Part shown: piece after piece, positions 8,542 to 17,557 of the stretch
Layout of the letters: every line of letters begins with the position of its first letter
Numbering within the stretch: the first letter of the stretch is position 1
Source of the DNA: Bacteroidaceae bacterium
Lineage (GTDB): Bacteria > Bacteroidota > Bacteroidia > Bacteroidales > Bacteroidaceae
Length of the DNA stretch: 64,000 nt
Direction: 5' to 3'
Assembly (NCBI GenBank): GCA_017940185.1
Contig: JAGAZE010000034.1
Coordinates: 48,212-112,211, forward strand
The notes under the pieces: model-generated
What the model was told of the DNA's origin: nothing
The model's database searches: none
Seen by the model: the letters and a program-made list of their open reading frames with translations, nothing else
Program-made: the position numbers and the translations under genes

Positions 8542-10902
8542 ATGTCAGCACACAATTTAGTTATCGTAGAGAGTCCCGCCAAAGCAAAGACCATAGAGCG
8601 CTTCCTTGGTTCCGACTATACCGTCACCTCCAGCTACGGCCACATACGCGACCTGAAGACAAGGGGGCTGAGCGTTGATGAGCAAACGCTACAACCCGAT
8701 TATGAGATACCTGCCGACAAGCAGCGCGTGGTGGCTTCACTGCGCTCACAGGCGGCCAAAGCCGACAAGGTGTGGCTGGCATCGGATGAAGACCGTGAAG
8801 GAGAAGCCATCTCATGGCACCTGTGCGAGGTGCTGGGATTGGATGAGAAAAACACCAACCGCATCGTCTTCCACGAGATTACCAAGCCCGCCATCCTCGA
8901 AGCGATAGCCCATCCGCGGCATCTCGACATGAACCTGGTCAATGCACAGCAGACACGCCGCATCCTCGACCGCATCGTGGGCTTCAAGCTCAGCCCTGTG
9001 CTGTGGCGCAAGGTGAAGCCGTCGCTCTCCGCCGGACGCGTGCAGAGCGTGGCAGTGCGCCTTATCGTAGAGCGCGAGCGCGAGATACAACACTTCCAAC
9101 CTGAAAGTTTCTACCGCCTCTACGCCACATTCCTCACACCCACCGACGGCAAGAAGCCGCCAAAGGAGGTGAAGGCAGAAATAGTGCACCGCTTCAGCTC
9201 ACGCGAAGAGGCACTGCAAATGCTCGACGCATGCCAAGAGGGCTCATTCAGCGTGGGAGACATACAGCACAAACCCCTAAAGCGCACACCGGCACCGCCC
9301 TTCACCACATCCACACTGCAGCAGGAAGCAGCGCGCCGGCTAGGATTCAGCGTGAGCCAAACCATGCGTGTGGCACAAAGGCTCTACGAGAGCGGACGCA
9401 TCACCTACATGCGTACCGACAGCGTCAACCTCTCGCGCCTATGTCTGGCCGACAGCAAGACGGCGATAACACAACTCTACGGAGCACAATATCACAAGGC
9501 GCGCAACTTCCAGACACGCACCAAGGGAGCACAGGAGGCACACGAAGCCATACGCCCCACAAGCATGAGCACCACGGAGATAACGGGCACGCAGCAGGAA
9601 AAACGACTCTACGACCTTATCTGGAAACGCACCATCGCCAGCCAGATGGCCGATGCACAGATAGAGAAAACCAATGTTGACATTCTCATCACCGGCAGCG
9701 ACGAGAAATTTGTGGCTACCGGCGAAACCATCGTGTTTGACGGCTTCCTGAAAGTATACCACGATGTGCCCGAAACCAATGGCAACGGCGGTAGCACTAC
9801 AGCCATCCTGCCGCCACTCACCACAGGAATGAGCCTCACCGACAAGGAGATAACCGCCGTGGAGCGTTTCACACAGGCACCTCCGCGCTACACCGAGGCA
9901 AGCCTGGTGCACAAAATGGAAGAACTGGGCATCGGACGCCCATCCACCTACGCACCCACCATTTCCACCATACAGCAACGCGAGTATGTGGTGAAAGGCG
10001 AAAAGAGCGGCGAAGGACGCCCCTACACACTCTTCACACTCACCAACGGACGCATCAGCGAAGAAATCAAAACCGACAAGGTGGTGAAGGAGAAGGGAAA
10101 GCTCATACCCACCGACGTGGGCATGGTGGTCAACGACTTCCTCATGCTCCACTTCCAACAAATCATGGACTACAACTTCACCGCCACGCTCGAGCAGCAG
10201 TTTGACCACATTGCCGAGGGCGAAACCGACTGGAAAACGGTGCTCCATCAGTTCTACGACAGTTTTGAGCCCGTGGTGGAGGCCACACTCAACAGCCGCG
10301 ACGAGCACAAGGTGGGCGAACGCGTGTTGGGCACCGATCCCGACAGCGGACGCGAAGTGCTGGTAAAAATAGCGCGATTCGGACCCGTAGTGCAGATAGG
10401 ACATGCCGACGACGAGCAGAAACCCGCATTCGCCGACATTCCCAAGCACATGAGCATAGAGACCATCACGCTCGAGCAAGCCCTCGACCTCTTCAAACTG
10501 CCACGCACGCTGGGGCAATTTGAAGGCACCGACGTCGTCGTCAACACCGGACGCTACGGCCCCTACGTGAAACACAACGGCAAGTTCGTGTCGCTGGAGA
10601 AAGACATGGACCCGCTCACCGTGGCACTCTCCACGGCAGTGGCACTCATTGAGCGCAAACGACTGGCCGAACGGCAGAAACACATCAAGACGTTGGAGGG
10701 CAATCCCGTGATAGAAATTCTCAACGGGCGCTTCGGACCATACCTCGTGAGCGAGGGCACCAACTACCGCATACCAAGACCGCAGCAGAAAGAAGCCGCA
10801 CAACTCACCCACGAGCAGTGCATGGAAATCATCAACACCTCGGGCAAGCGCCCTGCACCGAAAAAGAAACGCACCACACGCTCTACGCGCACCAAGAAGT
10901 GA
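8542..10902 (+). CDS. topA: DNA topoisomerase I (type IA)
   Basis: A 786-residue enzyme that relaxes negative supercoils by passing a strand through a transient single-strand break. The Toprim domain is at the N-terminus (LVIVESPAKAKTIERFLG, and WLASDEDREGEAISWH near residues 77-92 with the acidic DxDxE metal site). The active-site tyrosine is Y289 in GRITYMRTDS. The central region includes RPSTYAPTISTIQQREYV. The C-terminal half lacks obvious four-Cys zinc fingers and instead carries repeats with GRYGPYVKHNGKFVSL and GRFGPYLVSEG, as in other zinc-less Bacteroidetes TopA. The tail is Lys/Arg-rich (KKKRTTRSTRTKK). It leads a plus-strand run with aroK and speA. Confidence 0.97.
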   Translation: MSAHNLVIVESPAKAKTIERFLGSDYTVTSSYGHIRDLKTRGLSVDEQTLQPDYEIPADKQRVVASLRSQAAKADKVWLASDEDREGEAISWHLCEVLGLDEKNTNRIVFHEITKPAILEAIAHPRHLDMNLVNAQQTRRILDRIVGFKLSPVLWRKVKPSLSAGRVQSVAVRLIVEREREIQHFQPESFYRLYATFLTPTDGKKPPKEVKAEIVHRFSSREEALQMLDACQEGSFSVGDIQHKPLKRTPAPPFTTSTLQQEAARRLGFSVSQTMRVAQRLYESGRITYMRTDSVNLSRLCLADSKTAITQLYGAQYHKARNFQTRTKGAQEAHEAIRPTSMSTTEITGTQQEKRLYDLIWKRTIASQMADAQIEKTNVDILITGSDEKFVATGETIVFDGFLKVYHDVPETNGNGGSTTAILPPLTTGMSLTDKEITAVERFTQAPPRYTEASLVHKMEELGIGRPSTYAPTISTIQQREYVVKGEKSGEGRPYTLFTLTNGRISEEIKTDKVVKEKGKLIPTDVGMVVNDFLMLHFQQIMDYNFTATLEQQFDHIAEGETDWKTVLHQFYDSFEPVVEATLNSRDEHKVGERVLGTDPDSGREVLVKIARFGPVVQIGHADDEQKPAFADIPKHMSIETITLEQALDLFKLPRTLGQFEGTDVVVNTGRYGPYVKHNGKFVSLEKDMDPLTVALSTAVALIERKRLAERQKHIKTLEGNPVIEILNGRFGPYLVSEGTNYRIPRPQQKEAAQLTHEQCMEIINTSGKRPAPKKKRTTRSTRTKK

Positions 10903-10964
10903 CCACACTGCACAACACATCCACCCCACAAGGCGCATCAGCGCAGCAACAACCAACGCCCCCG

Positions 10965-11528
10965 ATGCGCATAGCTTTCGTCGGCTTCATGGGAAGCGGC
11001 AAAACCACGCTGGGCCACGCGTTGGCACGACAGAAGAAGTGGACCTACTACGACCTCGACTGGTATATAGAGACACGGCACCACACCACCATAGCCCACA
11101 TCTTTCAAACAGAAGGCGAAGAGCGATTCCGACAAATAGAACACAACATGCTGCACGAGGTGGCAGAGTTTGAACACGTGGTGATAGGTTGCGGCGGCGG
11201 CACACCATGCTACTACGACAACATGGACTACCTCAATCGTCAGGCACTCACCATCTACCTGCGCGCCGATGCCGACACTCTCTACCAACACCTTGCCACC
11301 GCACGAACGCAACGCCCACTGTGGCACAACCTCGACCCCCAACAACGACGGCAACAATTGCAACAGATGCTGACCCAAAGAGAACCCTTCTACATGAGGG
11401 CTAAACACATCGTCAACGTTAGCCACTTCGACAATCTGCACGACATCGACAGCTCACTGCGAATACTGCAACAGGAGATGCCGGAGTTGGCAATGCACCA
11501 AGTTGACCAAACAATCCAGACACTCTAG
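10965..11528 (+). CDS. aroK: Shikimate kinase
   Basis: A 187-residue P-loop kinase that phosphorylates shikimate at O3 with ATP, the fifth step of the chorismate pathway in the cytoplasm. The start is the ATG at 10965 (MRIAFVGFMGSGKTT) because the Walker A loop G-x-x-G-S-G-K-T-T then sits at residues 7-15 as in the family; the frame is open further upstream into topA but that part is not protein-like. Other landmarks are YDLDWYIE (substrate-binding Asp), GEERFRQIE (family GExxFRxxE), the Walker B-like VVIGCGGGTPCY and the LID region RTQRPLW. It begins 62 bases after topA and ends 60 bases before speA, so co-transcription is likely. Confidence 0.95.
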   Translation: MRIAFVGFMGSGKTTLGHALARQKKWTYYDLDWYIETRHHTTIAHIFQTEGEERFRQIEHNMLHEVAEFEHVVIGCGGGTPCYYDNMDYLNRQALTIYLRADADTLYQHLATARTQRPLWHNLDPQQRRQQLQQMLTQREPFYMRAKHIVNVSHFDNLHDIDSSLRILQQEMPELAMHQVDQTIQTL

Positions 11529-11588
11529 CACATCTTGCAACACTAACCCCTCCCCAAACATTCCCTCCTCGAACTCCCCCGAACGACT

Positions 11589-13481
11589 ATGAAAAAATGG
11601 ACCATTGAAGATGCCCGCGAACTCTACAACATCCGCGGCTGGGGACGCCCCTACTTCGACATCAACGAAAAAGGCAATATCAGCGTGACACCTATCAAGG
11701 GCGGTGCCAGCATCGACCTCAGCGAAGTAATGGACGAACTGGCACTGCGCGACATCGGCGCACCGGCACTGCTGCGTTTTCCCGACATTCTCGACAGCCG
11801 AATAGAAAAAACCTTCGACTGCTTCCGAAAAGCATCGAAAGAGTACGACTATCAGGGCGAAAACTTCATCATCTATCCCATCAAGGTCAATCAGATGCAA
11901 CCTGTGGTGGAGGAGATTGTGAGCCACGGACGCAAGTTCAACCTCGGACTGGAGGCAGGGTCCAAGCCCGAACTGCATGCCGTCATCGCCGTGCAGTGCC
12001 AGAGCGACTCGCTCATCATCTGCAACGGATATAAAGATCAGAGCTACATTGAGCTGGCACTGCTGGCGCAGAAGATGGGAAAGCGCATCTTCATCGTCGT
12101 GGAGAAGCTCAACGAACTCGACATCATAGCCCGCGCCGCCAAAAAACTCGACGTGCGGCCCAACCTCGGCATTCGCATCAAGCTCGCATCGAGCGGCAGC
12201 GGAAAATGGGAAGAGAGCGGCGGCGACGCATCAAAGTTCGGACTCACACCGGCCGAGCTGCTCGAAGCGCTCGACAGACTGGAAAAGAAAAACATGCAGG
12301 ACTGCCTCCGACTCATCCACTTCCACATCGGTAGCCAGATTACCAAGATCCGCCGCATACAGACAGCCCTGCGCGAGGCGGCACAGTTCTATGTGCAGCT
12401 GCATAAGATGGGGTTCAACGTCGATTTCGTCGACTGTGGCGGCGGACTGGGCGTCGACTACGACGGCACACGCTCGCCGACAAGCGAAAGCTCCGTCAAC
12501 TACTCCATACAAGAGTATGTCAACGACTGCATCTACACCTTTGTCGAGGCTGCCAACGCCGCCGGAGCACCCCATCCCAACCTCATCACCGAGAGCGGAC
12601 GAAGCCTCGCTGCACACCATAGCGTGCTCGTAATCGACGTGCTCGAGACGGCAAAGCTGCCAGAGATGAACGAAGAGTTTGAACCCACGGAGCAGGCGCA
12701 CAAGCTGGTGAAAGATCTCTACGACATCTGGGACAACCTCAACAGCCGATCCATGCTCGAAGACTGGCACGATGCAGAGCAAATACGCGACGAAGCGCTT
12801 GACCTCTTCTCCCACGGCATCATCGACTTGCAGACGCGCGCTGAAGTGGAACGCATGTATTGGAGCGTGTGCAGAGAGGTCAACACCCTCGCCAAGAGCA
12901 TGAAGCATGTGCCCGAAGAGCTGCGCGGGCTGGAGAAGCTGCTCGCCGACAAATACTTCTGCAACTTCTCACTCTTCCAGTCGCTGCCCGACTCGTGGGC
13001 CATCGACCAACTGTTCCCCATCGTGCCACTGCAACGCCTCGACGAACGACCCACACGCTCGGCAACGCTGCAAGACGTGACATGCGACAGCGACGGAAAA
13101 ATAGCCAACTTCGTCACCAACCGAAGCATCTCGTCAATACTGCCCGTACACACACCAAAGAAAAACGAGGACTACCGACTGGGCGTATTCCTAGTGGGTG
13201 CCTATCAGGAAATACTCGGCGACCTGCACAACCTCTTTGGCGACACCAACGCCGTACACATCTCCGTAAAGGACGACACATACCACATCGACCAAATCAT
13301 CGACGGCGAAACGGTGGAAGAGGTGCTCTCCTATGTGCAGTACAATCCAAAAAAACTCGTCCGACAACTGGAGATATGGGTCACTAAAAGCGTGAAACAA
13401 GGCAAAATCACACTGGAAGAAGGAAAGGAATTCCTGTCCAACTACCGTTCAGGCCTCTACGGATACACCTATCTGGAATAG
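11589..13481 (+). CDS. speA: Biosynthetic arginine decarboxylase
   Basis: A 630-residue PLP enzyme converting arginine to agmatine, the first step of polyamine synthesis by the agmatine route. The N-terminal signature WTIEDARELYNIRGWGRPYF is typical of SpeA. The PLP lysine is K99 in IIYPIKVNQMQPVV, within an alanine-racemase-type barrel. LIHFHIGSQI (phosphate/PLP contact), VDCGGGLGVDYDG and LITESGRSLAAHHS follow in family order, and the C-terminal beta domain contains CDSDGKI, with the substrate-binding Cys-Asp. Length matches E. coli SpeA (about 630-660). It follows aroK by 60 bases; no other polyamine genes are adjacent. Confidence 0.96.
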   Translation: MKKWTIEDARELYNIRGWGRPYFDINEKGNISVTPIKGGASIDLSEVMDELALRDIGAPALLRFPDILDSRIEKTFDCFRKASKEYDYQGENFIIYPIKVNQMQPVVEEIVSHGRKFNLGLEAGSKPELHAVIAVQCQSDSLIICNGYKDQSYIELALLAQKMGKRIFIVVEKLNELDIIARAAKKLDVRPNLGIRIKLASSGSGKWEESGGDASKFGLTPAELLEALDRLEKKNMQDCLRLIHFHIGSQITKIRRIQTALREAAQFYVQLHKMGFNVDFVDCGGGLGVDYDGTRSPTSESSVNYSIQEYVNDCIYTFVEAANAAGAPHPNLITESGRSLAAHHSVLVIDVLETAKLPEMNEEFEPTEQAHKLVKDLYDIWDNLNSRSMLEDWHDAEQIRDEALDLFSHGIIDLQTRAEVERMYWSVCREVNTLAKSMKHVPEELRGLEKLLADKYFCNFSLFQSLPDSWAIDQLFPIVPLQRLDERPTRSATLQDVTCDSDGKIANFVTNRSISSILPVHTPKKNEDYRLGVFLVGAYQEILGDLHNLFGDTNAVHISVKDDTYHIDQIIDGETVEEVLSYVQYNPKKLVRQLEIWVTKSVKQGKITLEEGKEFLSNYRSGLYGYTYLE

Positions 13482-13587
13482 GAAGGGGAATATCCGGAAA
13501 GTCCAGACCATCTGGAAATAATCCTGCCACTCCCTCCCATTGGCAACTGCTCAGTTATCAATCATCTCTTATCAATTATCTCTTTCC

Positions 13588-14778
13588 ATGCCCCGCATTC
13601 CTCTTCTCGCACGCATCGTCATCGCCATAGTGCTCGGCGTTGTCTTCGGACAGTTCTTTCCCTTGGCGCTCACGCGTGTCTTTGCCACGTTCAACGCTGT
13701 ATTCAGTCAGTTTCTTGGCTTCATGATTCCGCTGATTATTGCCGGACTGGTGGCTCCTGCCATTGCCGACATTGGGCGCAGTGCGGGCCGCATGCTCCTC
13801 ACCACCGTCACCATAGCCTATCTCGACACGGTGGTGGCGGCACTCATAGCCTACGCCGCAGGAAGCAGCCTCTTTCCGTCGATGCTTGAGAAGGTTTCGA
13901 CAGCGGGCATCGACGCCTCGGCAAAGGGGGCCATCGAGCCCTACTTCACCATTGGCATTCCCCCGTTGCTTGATGTGATGGCCGCATTGGTCTTCGCCTT
14001 CATCATGGGCCTGTGCATCGCCTACATGGGTCTGCCCACATTGCGGAGCGCTTTTGCAGAGTTCCGACAAATAGTGGTGAAGGTCATCGAGCACGCCATA
14101 GTACCCTTGCTGCCACTCTACATCTTTGGCATCTTTCTCATGATGACCACCAGCGGGCAGGTCTACCACATTCTGAAGGTCTTCGCCTTGGTGATCGTGG
14201 TCATCTTCGCGCTCCACCTCTTCATCCTTTTCTATGAGTTTGTGGCAGCGGGTCTGTTCACGCGGCGCAACCCCTGGCGGCTGTTTGTTCGCATGCTGCC
14301 CGCCTACTTCACTGCCCTGGGCACCTCGTCGTCGGCGGCCACCATCCCTGTCACATTGCAGCAGTCGGTGAAAAACGGGGTGAGCGAGTCGGTGGCTGGC
14401 TTCACCGTGCCCCTGTGTGCCACCATCCACATGCCCGGATCGTCGATGAAGGTGACGGCATGCGCCTTGACGATTTGCTTGCTCAACGGCATGCCACACG
14501 ACTTTGGGCTCTTCCTACACTTCATCCTCTTTGTGGCCATCATCATGGTGGCAGCGCCAGGTGTGCCGGGAGGAGCCATCATGGCGGCATTGGCACCACT
14601 GGGCTCCATACTTGGATTCTCACCCGACGACCAAGCACTCATCATCGCACTCTATATTGCCATGGACTCCTTCGGCACGGCGTGCAACGTGACGAGCGAC
14701 GGGGCCATTGCGCTCATCATCAACAAGCTGTTTGGACGGCGAATGAAAACCGCCACTGACAGCACTCCTGCCCAATAA
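13588..14778 (+). CDS. Dicarboxylate/amino acid:cation symporter (DAACS/SLC1 family)
   Basis: A 396-residue inner-membrane transporter from the ATG at 13588 (MPRIPLLARIVIAIVLGVVFG); 16 further in-frame residues upstream are possible but polar and not conserved-looking. The SLC1 fold is recognisable: FLGFMIPLIIAGLVAPAIAD in TM2, the Ser-rich hairpin HP1 motif ALGTSSSAATIPVTL (near residues 245-260), FTVPLCATIHMPGSS corresponding to the TM7 NMDGT region (here with I-H-M-P-G), and a final part with AMDSFGTACNVTSDG resembling TM8. These carriers import C4-dicarboxylates, aspartate/glutamate or serine with Na+ or H+. The altered NMDGT motif argues for a substrate or ion coupling different from GltP. 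It begins 106 bases after speA. Confidence 0.88.
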   Translation: MPRIPLLARIVIAIVLGVVFGQFFPLALTRVFATFNAVFSQFLGFMIPLIIAGLVAPAIADIGRSAGRMLLTTVTIAYLDTVVAALIAYAAGSSLFPSMLEKVSTAGIDASAKGAIEPYFTIGIPPLLDVMAALVFAFIMGLCIAYMGLPTLRSAFAEFRQIVVKVIEHAIVPLLPLYIFGIFLMMTTSGQVYHILKVFALVIVVIFALHLFILFYEFVAAGLFTRRNPWRLFVRMLPAYFTALGTSSSAATIPVTLQQSVKNGVSESVAGFTVPLCATIHMPGSSMKVTACALTICLLNGMPHDFGLFLHFILFVAIIMVAAPGVPGGAIMAALAPLGSILGFSPDDQALIIALYIAMDSFGTACNVTSDGAIALIINKLFGRRMKTATDSTPAQ

Positions 14779-14795
14779 CCTGTATTCCGGCCCAC

Positions 14796-15938
14796 TTGTC
14801 CACTCACCAAACTATTCCATCTGCTACATTGTCTGCGCAACAGCAACCCATTCCCCCTTCCGTTTCCCGCCTGATACAATGGTTGCGCTTTCCGTTGATG
14901 GTGGGCGTGGTATGCATCCACACCGATTTGCGCGTGGTGCGTCCCGATTTGCGACAGCTGTCGCTGTTTGGCGAGGCAATGAGTCTCTTTGTCGACTTCG
15001 TGTGCAGCGCTGCGGTGCCGCTCTTCTTCTTCATTTCAGGCTATCTCTTCTCCATCCACTATGGTCGTCGCAGTTATGTGGAGCACCTGCGCCGCAAGAT
15101 GCGCACCCTTGTGGTGCCTTATGTGCTGTGGATTGCTTTGTGCATCGCCATTGTGGCGGCATGCCAGGCCATCGTGCCGGGTTTCCGGCTCCTGCTGCAT
15201 AAGGCCGTGGCCGACTGCGATGTGACCGATTTCCTATGGATGTTTTGGGACGTGAGCCGCGCCACGGGCATCGAAGCCGACCAGCACGGACCCCTCGTGG
15301 GACAGTTTTGGTTTCTGCAATGCCTCATGGTGCTCACCCTGCTCGCTCCCCTACTGCACCGACTGGTGCGTCATCTGCCCATCGTCACCCTCTCTGTGCT
15401 CTTCATCGTCTATGCCTGGGGACTGCTACCCCACCTTCCGGGCATCCACGCAGGCGCTTTCTTCTACTACTTCCTCGGCGCAGCCGTCGCCACACATCGG
15501 CCCGACTTCACCCTATGCCTCCGCAAGCGGGGATGGATGGCACTGCCTGTATTCCTTATATTATATATAGGTAAGCACCACTTGTTTCCTCAGTTGCCCG
15601 ATGCGCTGTGGGCGGTGGAGACGTTGCTGATGTCCATCGGCGAACTATGGCTTGCCGACCGCATCATATGCCGACGCTACCCGTCGACCCATCAGCTGCC
15701 GGCAGTTGTGACATGGCTTGCCGCCAGCAGCTTCTTCATCTTCGCCTCCCACCGTTTCTACAGTGCCGTGCTCACCAACCTGGCACGCGGCGGAAAACTC
15801 CCCCTTGCCCACTCCTCAACGGCACTGCTGAGCTATCTGTTGGGTAGCATCGTCGTCGTGGCGGTCTGCGTGGCACTCTATGCCCTGATGCGGCGGTATC
15901 TGCCCCGCACCACAAAGCTGCTCACGGGCGGACGATAG
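14796..15938 (+). CDS. Membrane acyltransferase, acyltransferase-3 family
   Basis: A 380-residue protein with about ten membrane segments. The start region SRLIQWLRFPLMVGVVCIHTDL has the family's R-x-x-x-x-x-x-V-x-x-H pattern (catalytic-type His in TM1). It continues with VPLFFFISGYLFSIHYG and a basic cytoplasmic loop (YVEHLRRKMRTLVVPYVLW), both typical of AT3 proteins. Members O-acetylate or succinylate surface sugars, drugs or lipids at the inner membrane. The gene begins 17 bases after the symporter stop, so the two may be co-transcribed. Substrate unknown. The first ~20 residues are polar and the true start could be slightly downstream. Confidence 0.85.
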   Translation: MSTHQTIPSATLSAQQQPIPPSVSRLIQWLRFPLMVGVVCIHTDLRVVRPDLRQLSLFGEAMSLFVDFVCSAAVPLFFFISGYLFSIHYGRRSYVEHLRRKMRTLVVPYVLWIALCIAIVAACQAIVPGFRLLLHKAVADCDVTDFLWMFWDVSRATGIEADQHGPLVGQFWFLQCLMVLTLLAPLLHRLVRHLPIVTLSVLFIVYAWGLLPHLPGIHAGAFFYYFLGAAVATHRPDFTLCLRKRGWMALPVFLILYIGKHHLFPQLPDALWAVETLLMSIGELWLADRIICRRYPSTHQLPAVVTWLAASSFFIFASHRFYSAVLTNLARGGKLPLAHSSTALLSYLLGSIVVVAVCVALYALMRRYLPRTTKLLTGGR

Positions 15939-15989
15939 CCCGCACACACTTTTTGCCCTCTTATCATTGCCCCGCACACAAAGAACACC

Positions 15990-15997
15990 TACTTTTG
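15990..15997 (+). promoter_or_regulatory. -7 promoter element for the lipoprotein gene at 16026
   Basis: TACTTTTG followed by C, 28 bases upstream of the ATG at 16026, giving a very short leader. Confidence 0.6.
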
Positions 15998-16025
15998 CAC
16001 CGCATTTCACAACACATTCCACACT

Positions 16026-17219
16026 ATGTCACTCCGCTCCATTCTCTCCTCAGCATCTCCACTGCTGCGCCCCGTCCTGACAGTGGCCTGCATCCTTACC
16101 CTGTTCACCGCCTGCAAGAAAAACTCCTTCCACATAGAAGGTACCATCAGCGGTGCGCCCGACTCGGTGCTCGTGCTCGAACGCATGGCCATCGACGGAC
16201 CACAGCGGGTAAGCGAGGTGACGCTCGATGCCGACGGACAGTTCAGCTTTGAAGGACAACGCCCCGACGCTCCCGAGTTCTACCGCCTGCGTATAGCGGG
16301 CGAGGCCATCAACCTCAGCATCGACTCCACGGAGACCGTCAGCGTGAGTGCCTCGTTCCCCGGCATGGCCACACGCTATGAGGTGAAAGGGTCGGACAAC
16401 TGCGTGAAAATACGCGAGCTCACCCTCATGCAGCTCGACCTAGAGCAACGCGCCAACGCCATCATGCGCTCGCCGGCACTGGGCATACATGCTGCCGAAG
16501 ACAGCATCGACAAAGTGGTGGAACAATACAAGCAGAAGGTGACGTCGCAATACATCTTTCGCGAACCTATGAAAGCCTATGCCTATTTTGCCCTCTTCCA
16601 GACGCTGCGCATAGGCAACAGCATGCTCACCATATTCAACCCCCAACGCAACGCCGACGACATCAAGGTGTTCGGTGCCGTGGCCACTACATGGGACTCC
16701 TACTATCCCCACTCCCTGCGCACACAAAACCTGCACAACATCACCATCGAAGGCATGAAAGATGTCAACGTGCAGAAGCAACGCGCCAAGGAGGTGGCCA
16801 TTGAAGCCCAAAGCGTGGGCGAGGCTTCGCTCATCGACCTCAACCTGGCCGACAACCGCGGACGACAGCGCACACTCAGCGGGCTGAAGGGGAAAGTGGT
16901 GCTGCTCGACTTCCATGCCTTCAACACGCCAGAGTCGCCCAAGCGCATCATGCAGCTGCGTGCACTTTACGACAAATACCACACACAGGGACTGGAAATC
17001 TATCAGGTGTCGCTCGACAAAGACCTGCACTTCTGGAAGACCCAAACCGCTGCACTGCCATGGATATGCGTCCACGACGATGGCAGCCACACACAAGCCT
17101 ATCTGGCTGTGGTGCAAGCACTGCCCGCCGACTTCATCATCGGACGCGACAACACCGTGGTGAAAGGGGCCAACGACATCAAAAACCTCGAACAAGACGT
17201 AGCTGCTGCCATGCACTAA
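16026..17219 (+). CDS. DUF4369/thioredoxin-fold lipoprotein lacking the CXXC motif
   Basis: A 397-residue protein with a lipoprotein signal (lipobox LFTAC, Cys30). The N-terminal part (about 33-130: SFHIEGTISGAPDSVLVLER...) looks like the DUF4369 beta domain that precedes TlpA-like thioredoxin domains in Bacteroidetes. The C-terminal part (about 270-397) has the TlpA order: DLNLADNRGRQRTLSGLKGK, VVLLDFHAFNTPESPKR, YQVSLDKDLHFWK, and ALPADFIIGRD before the last helix. Where resoleases have W-C-x-x-C after the VVLLDF strand, this protein has A-F-N-T-P-E-S, so no redox cysteines are present there. Likely a periplasm-facing binding or scaffold lipoprotein rather than a disulfide oxidoreductase (inference). 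It stands alone between its own promoter and a palindromic terminator. Confidence 0.82.
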   Translation: MSLRSILSSASPLLRPVLTVACILTLFTACKKNSFHIEGTISGAPDSVLVLERMAIDGPQRVSEVTLDADGQFSFEGQRPDAPEFYRLRIAGEAINLSIDSTETVSVSASFPGMATRYEVKGSDNCVKIRELTLMQLDLEQRANAIMRSPALGIHAAEDSIDKVVEQYKQKVTSQYIFREPMKAYAYFALFQTLRIGNSMLTIFNPQRNADDIKVFGAVATTWDSYYPHSLRTQNLHNITIEGMKDVNVQKQRAKEVAIEAQSVGEASLIDLNLADNRGRQRTLSGLKGKVVLLDFHAFNTPESPKRIMQLRALYDKYHTQGLEIYQVSLDKDLHFWKTQTAALPWICVHDDGSHTQAYLAVVQALPADFIIGRDNTVVKGANDIKNLEQDVAAAMH

Positions 17220-17247
17220 GCCCCGGCACACCTATCCATACCATACA

Positions 17248-17293
17248 CTACGCACGAACGGCACACATCGCGATGTGTGCCGTTCGTGCGTAG
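17248..17293. terminator. 46-bp perfect palindrome, bidirectional terminator between convergent genes
   Basis: Bases 17248-17270 are the exact reverse complement of 17271-17293, with no loop. It sits between the 3' ends of the plus-strand lipoprotein gene and the minus-strand tRNA-Arg. No strong T-run follows on either side, so termination is inferred from position. Confidence 0.6.
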
Positions 17294-17304
17294 CCAATAT
17301 GCGC

Positions 17305-17379
17305 TGGCGGCCTCTTGGGGAATCGAACCCCAATCTAATCTTTAGGAGAGACTTGTTCTATCCATTGAACTAAGAGGCC
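17305..17379 (-). tRNA. tRNA-Arg (anticodon CCT)
   Basis: Minus strand: acceptor GGCCTCT/AGAGGCC, D-stem GTTC/GAAC, anticodon stem AGTCT/AGATT with loop CTCCTAA (anticodon CCT, reads AGG), T-stem TGGGG/CCCCA with loop TTCGATT, discriminator G. Unlike the other RNA genes here, CCA is encoded (complement of 17305-17307). A promoter-like GACCTTTG lies at 17421-17428 on the minus strand, and an 8-bp hairpin (17390-17410) sits between it and the tRNA. Confidence 0.95.
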
Positions 17380-17511
17380 TTCCAACTGCTGCGCACCACT
17401 GCGGTGCGCAAAAAGCGACGCAAAGGTCGGCAAAACACTCTGAAATGCAAAACATAGCACTCCTTTTTATCAGAAAATCTGCAAAAACACGAAAAGTTTA
17501 TAAATATGGAC

Positions 17512-17519
17512 TATCTTTG
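17512..17519 (+). promoter_or_regulatory. -7 promoter element for the cysteine desulfidase-family gene
   Basis: TATCTTTG followed by T, 39 bases upstream of the ATG at 17558. Confidence 0.65.
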
Positions 17520-17557
17520 TACCCTATATCAACCCACAACTACTACAGCACAACAAT

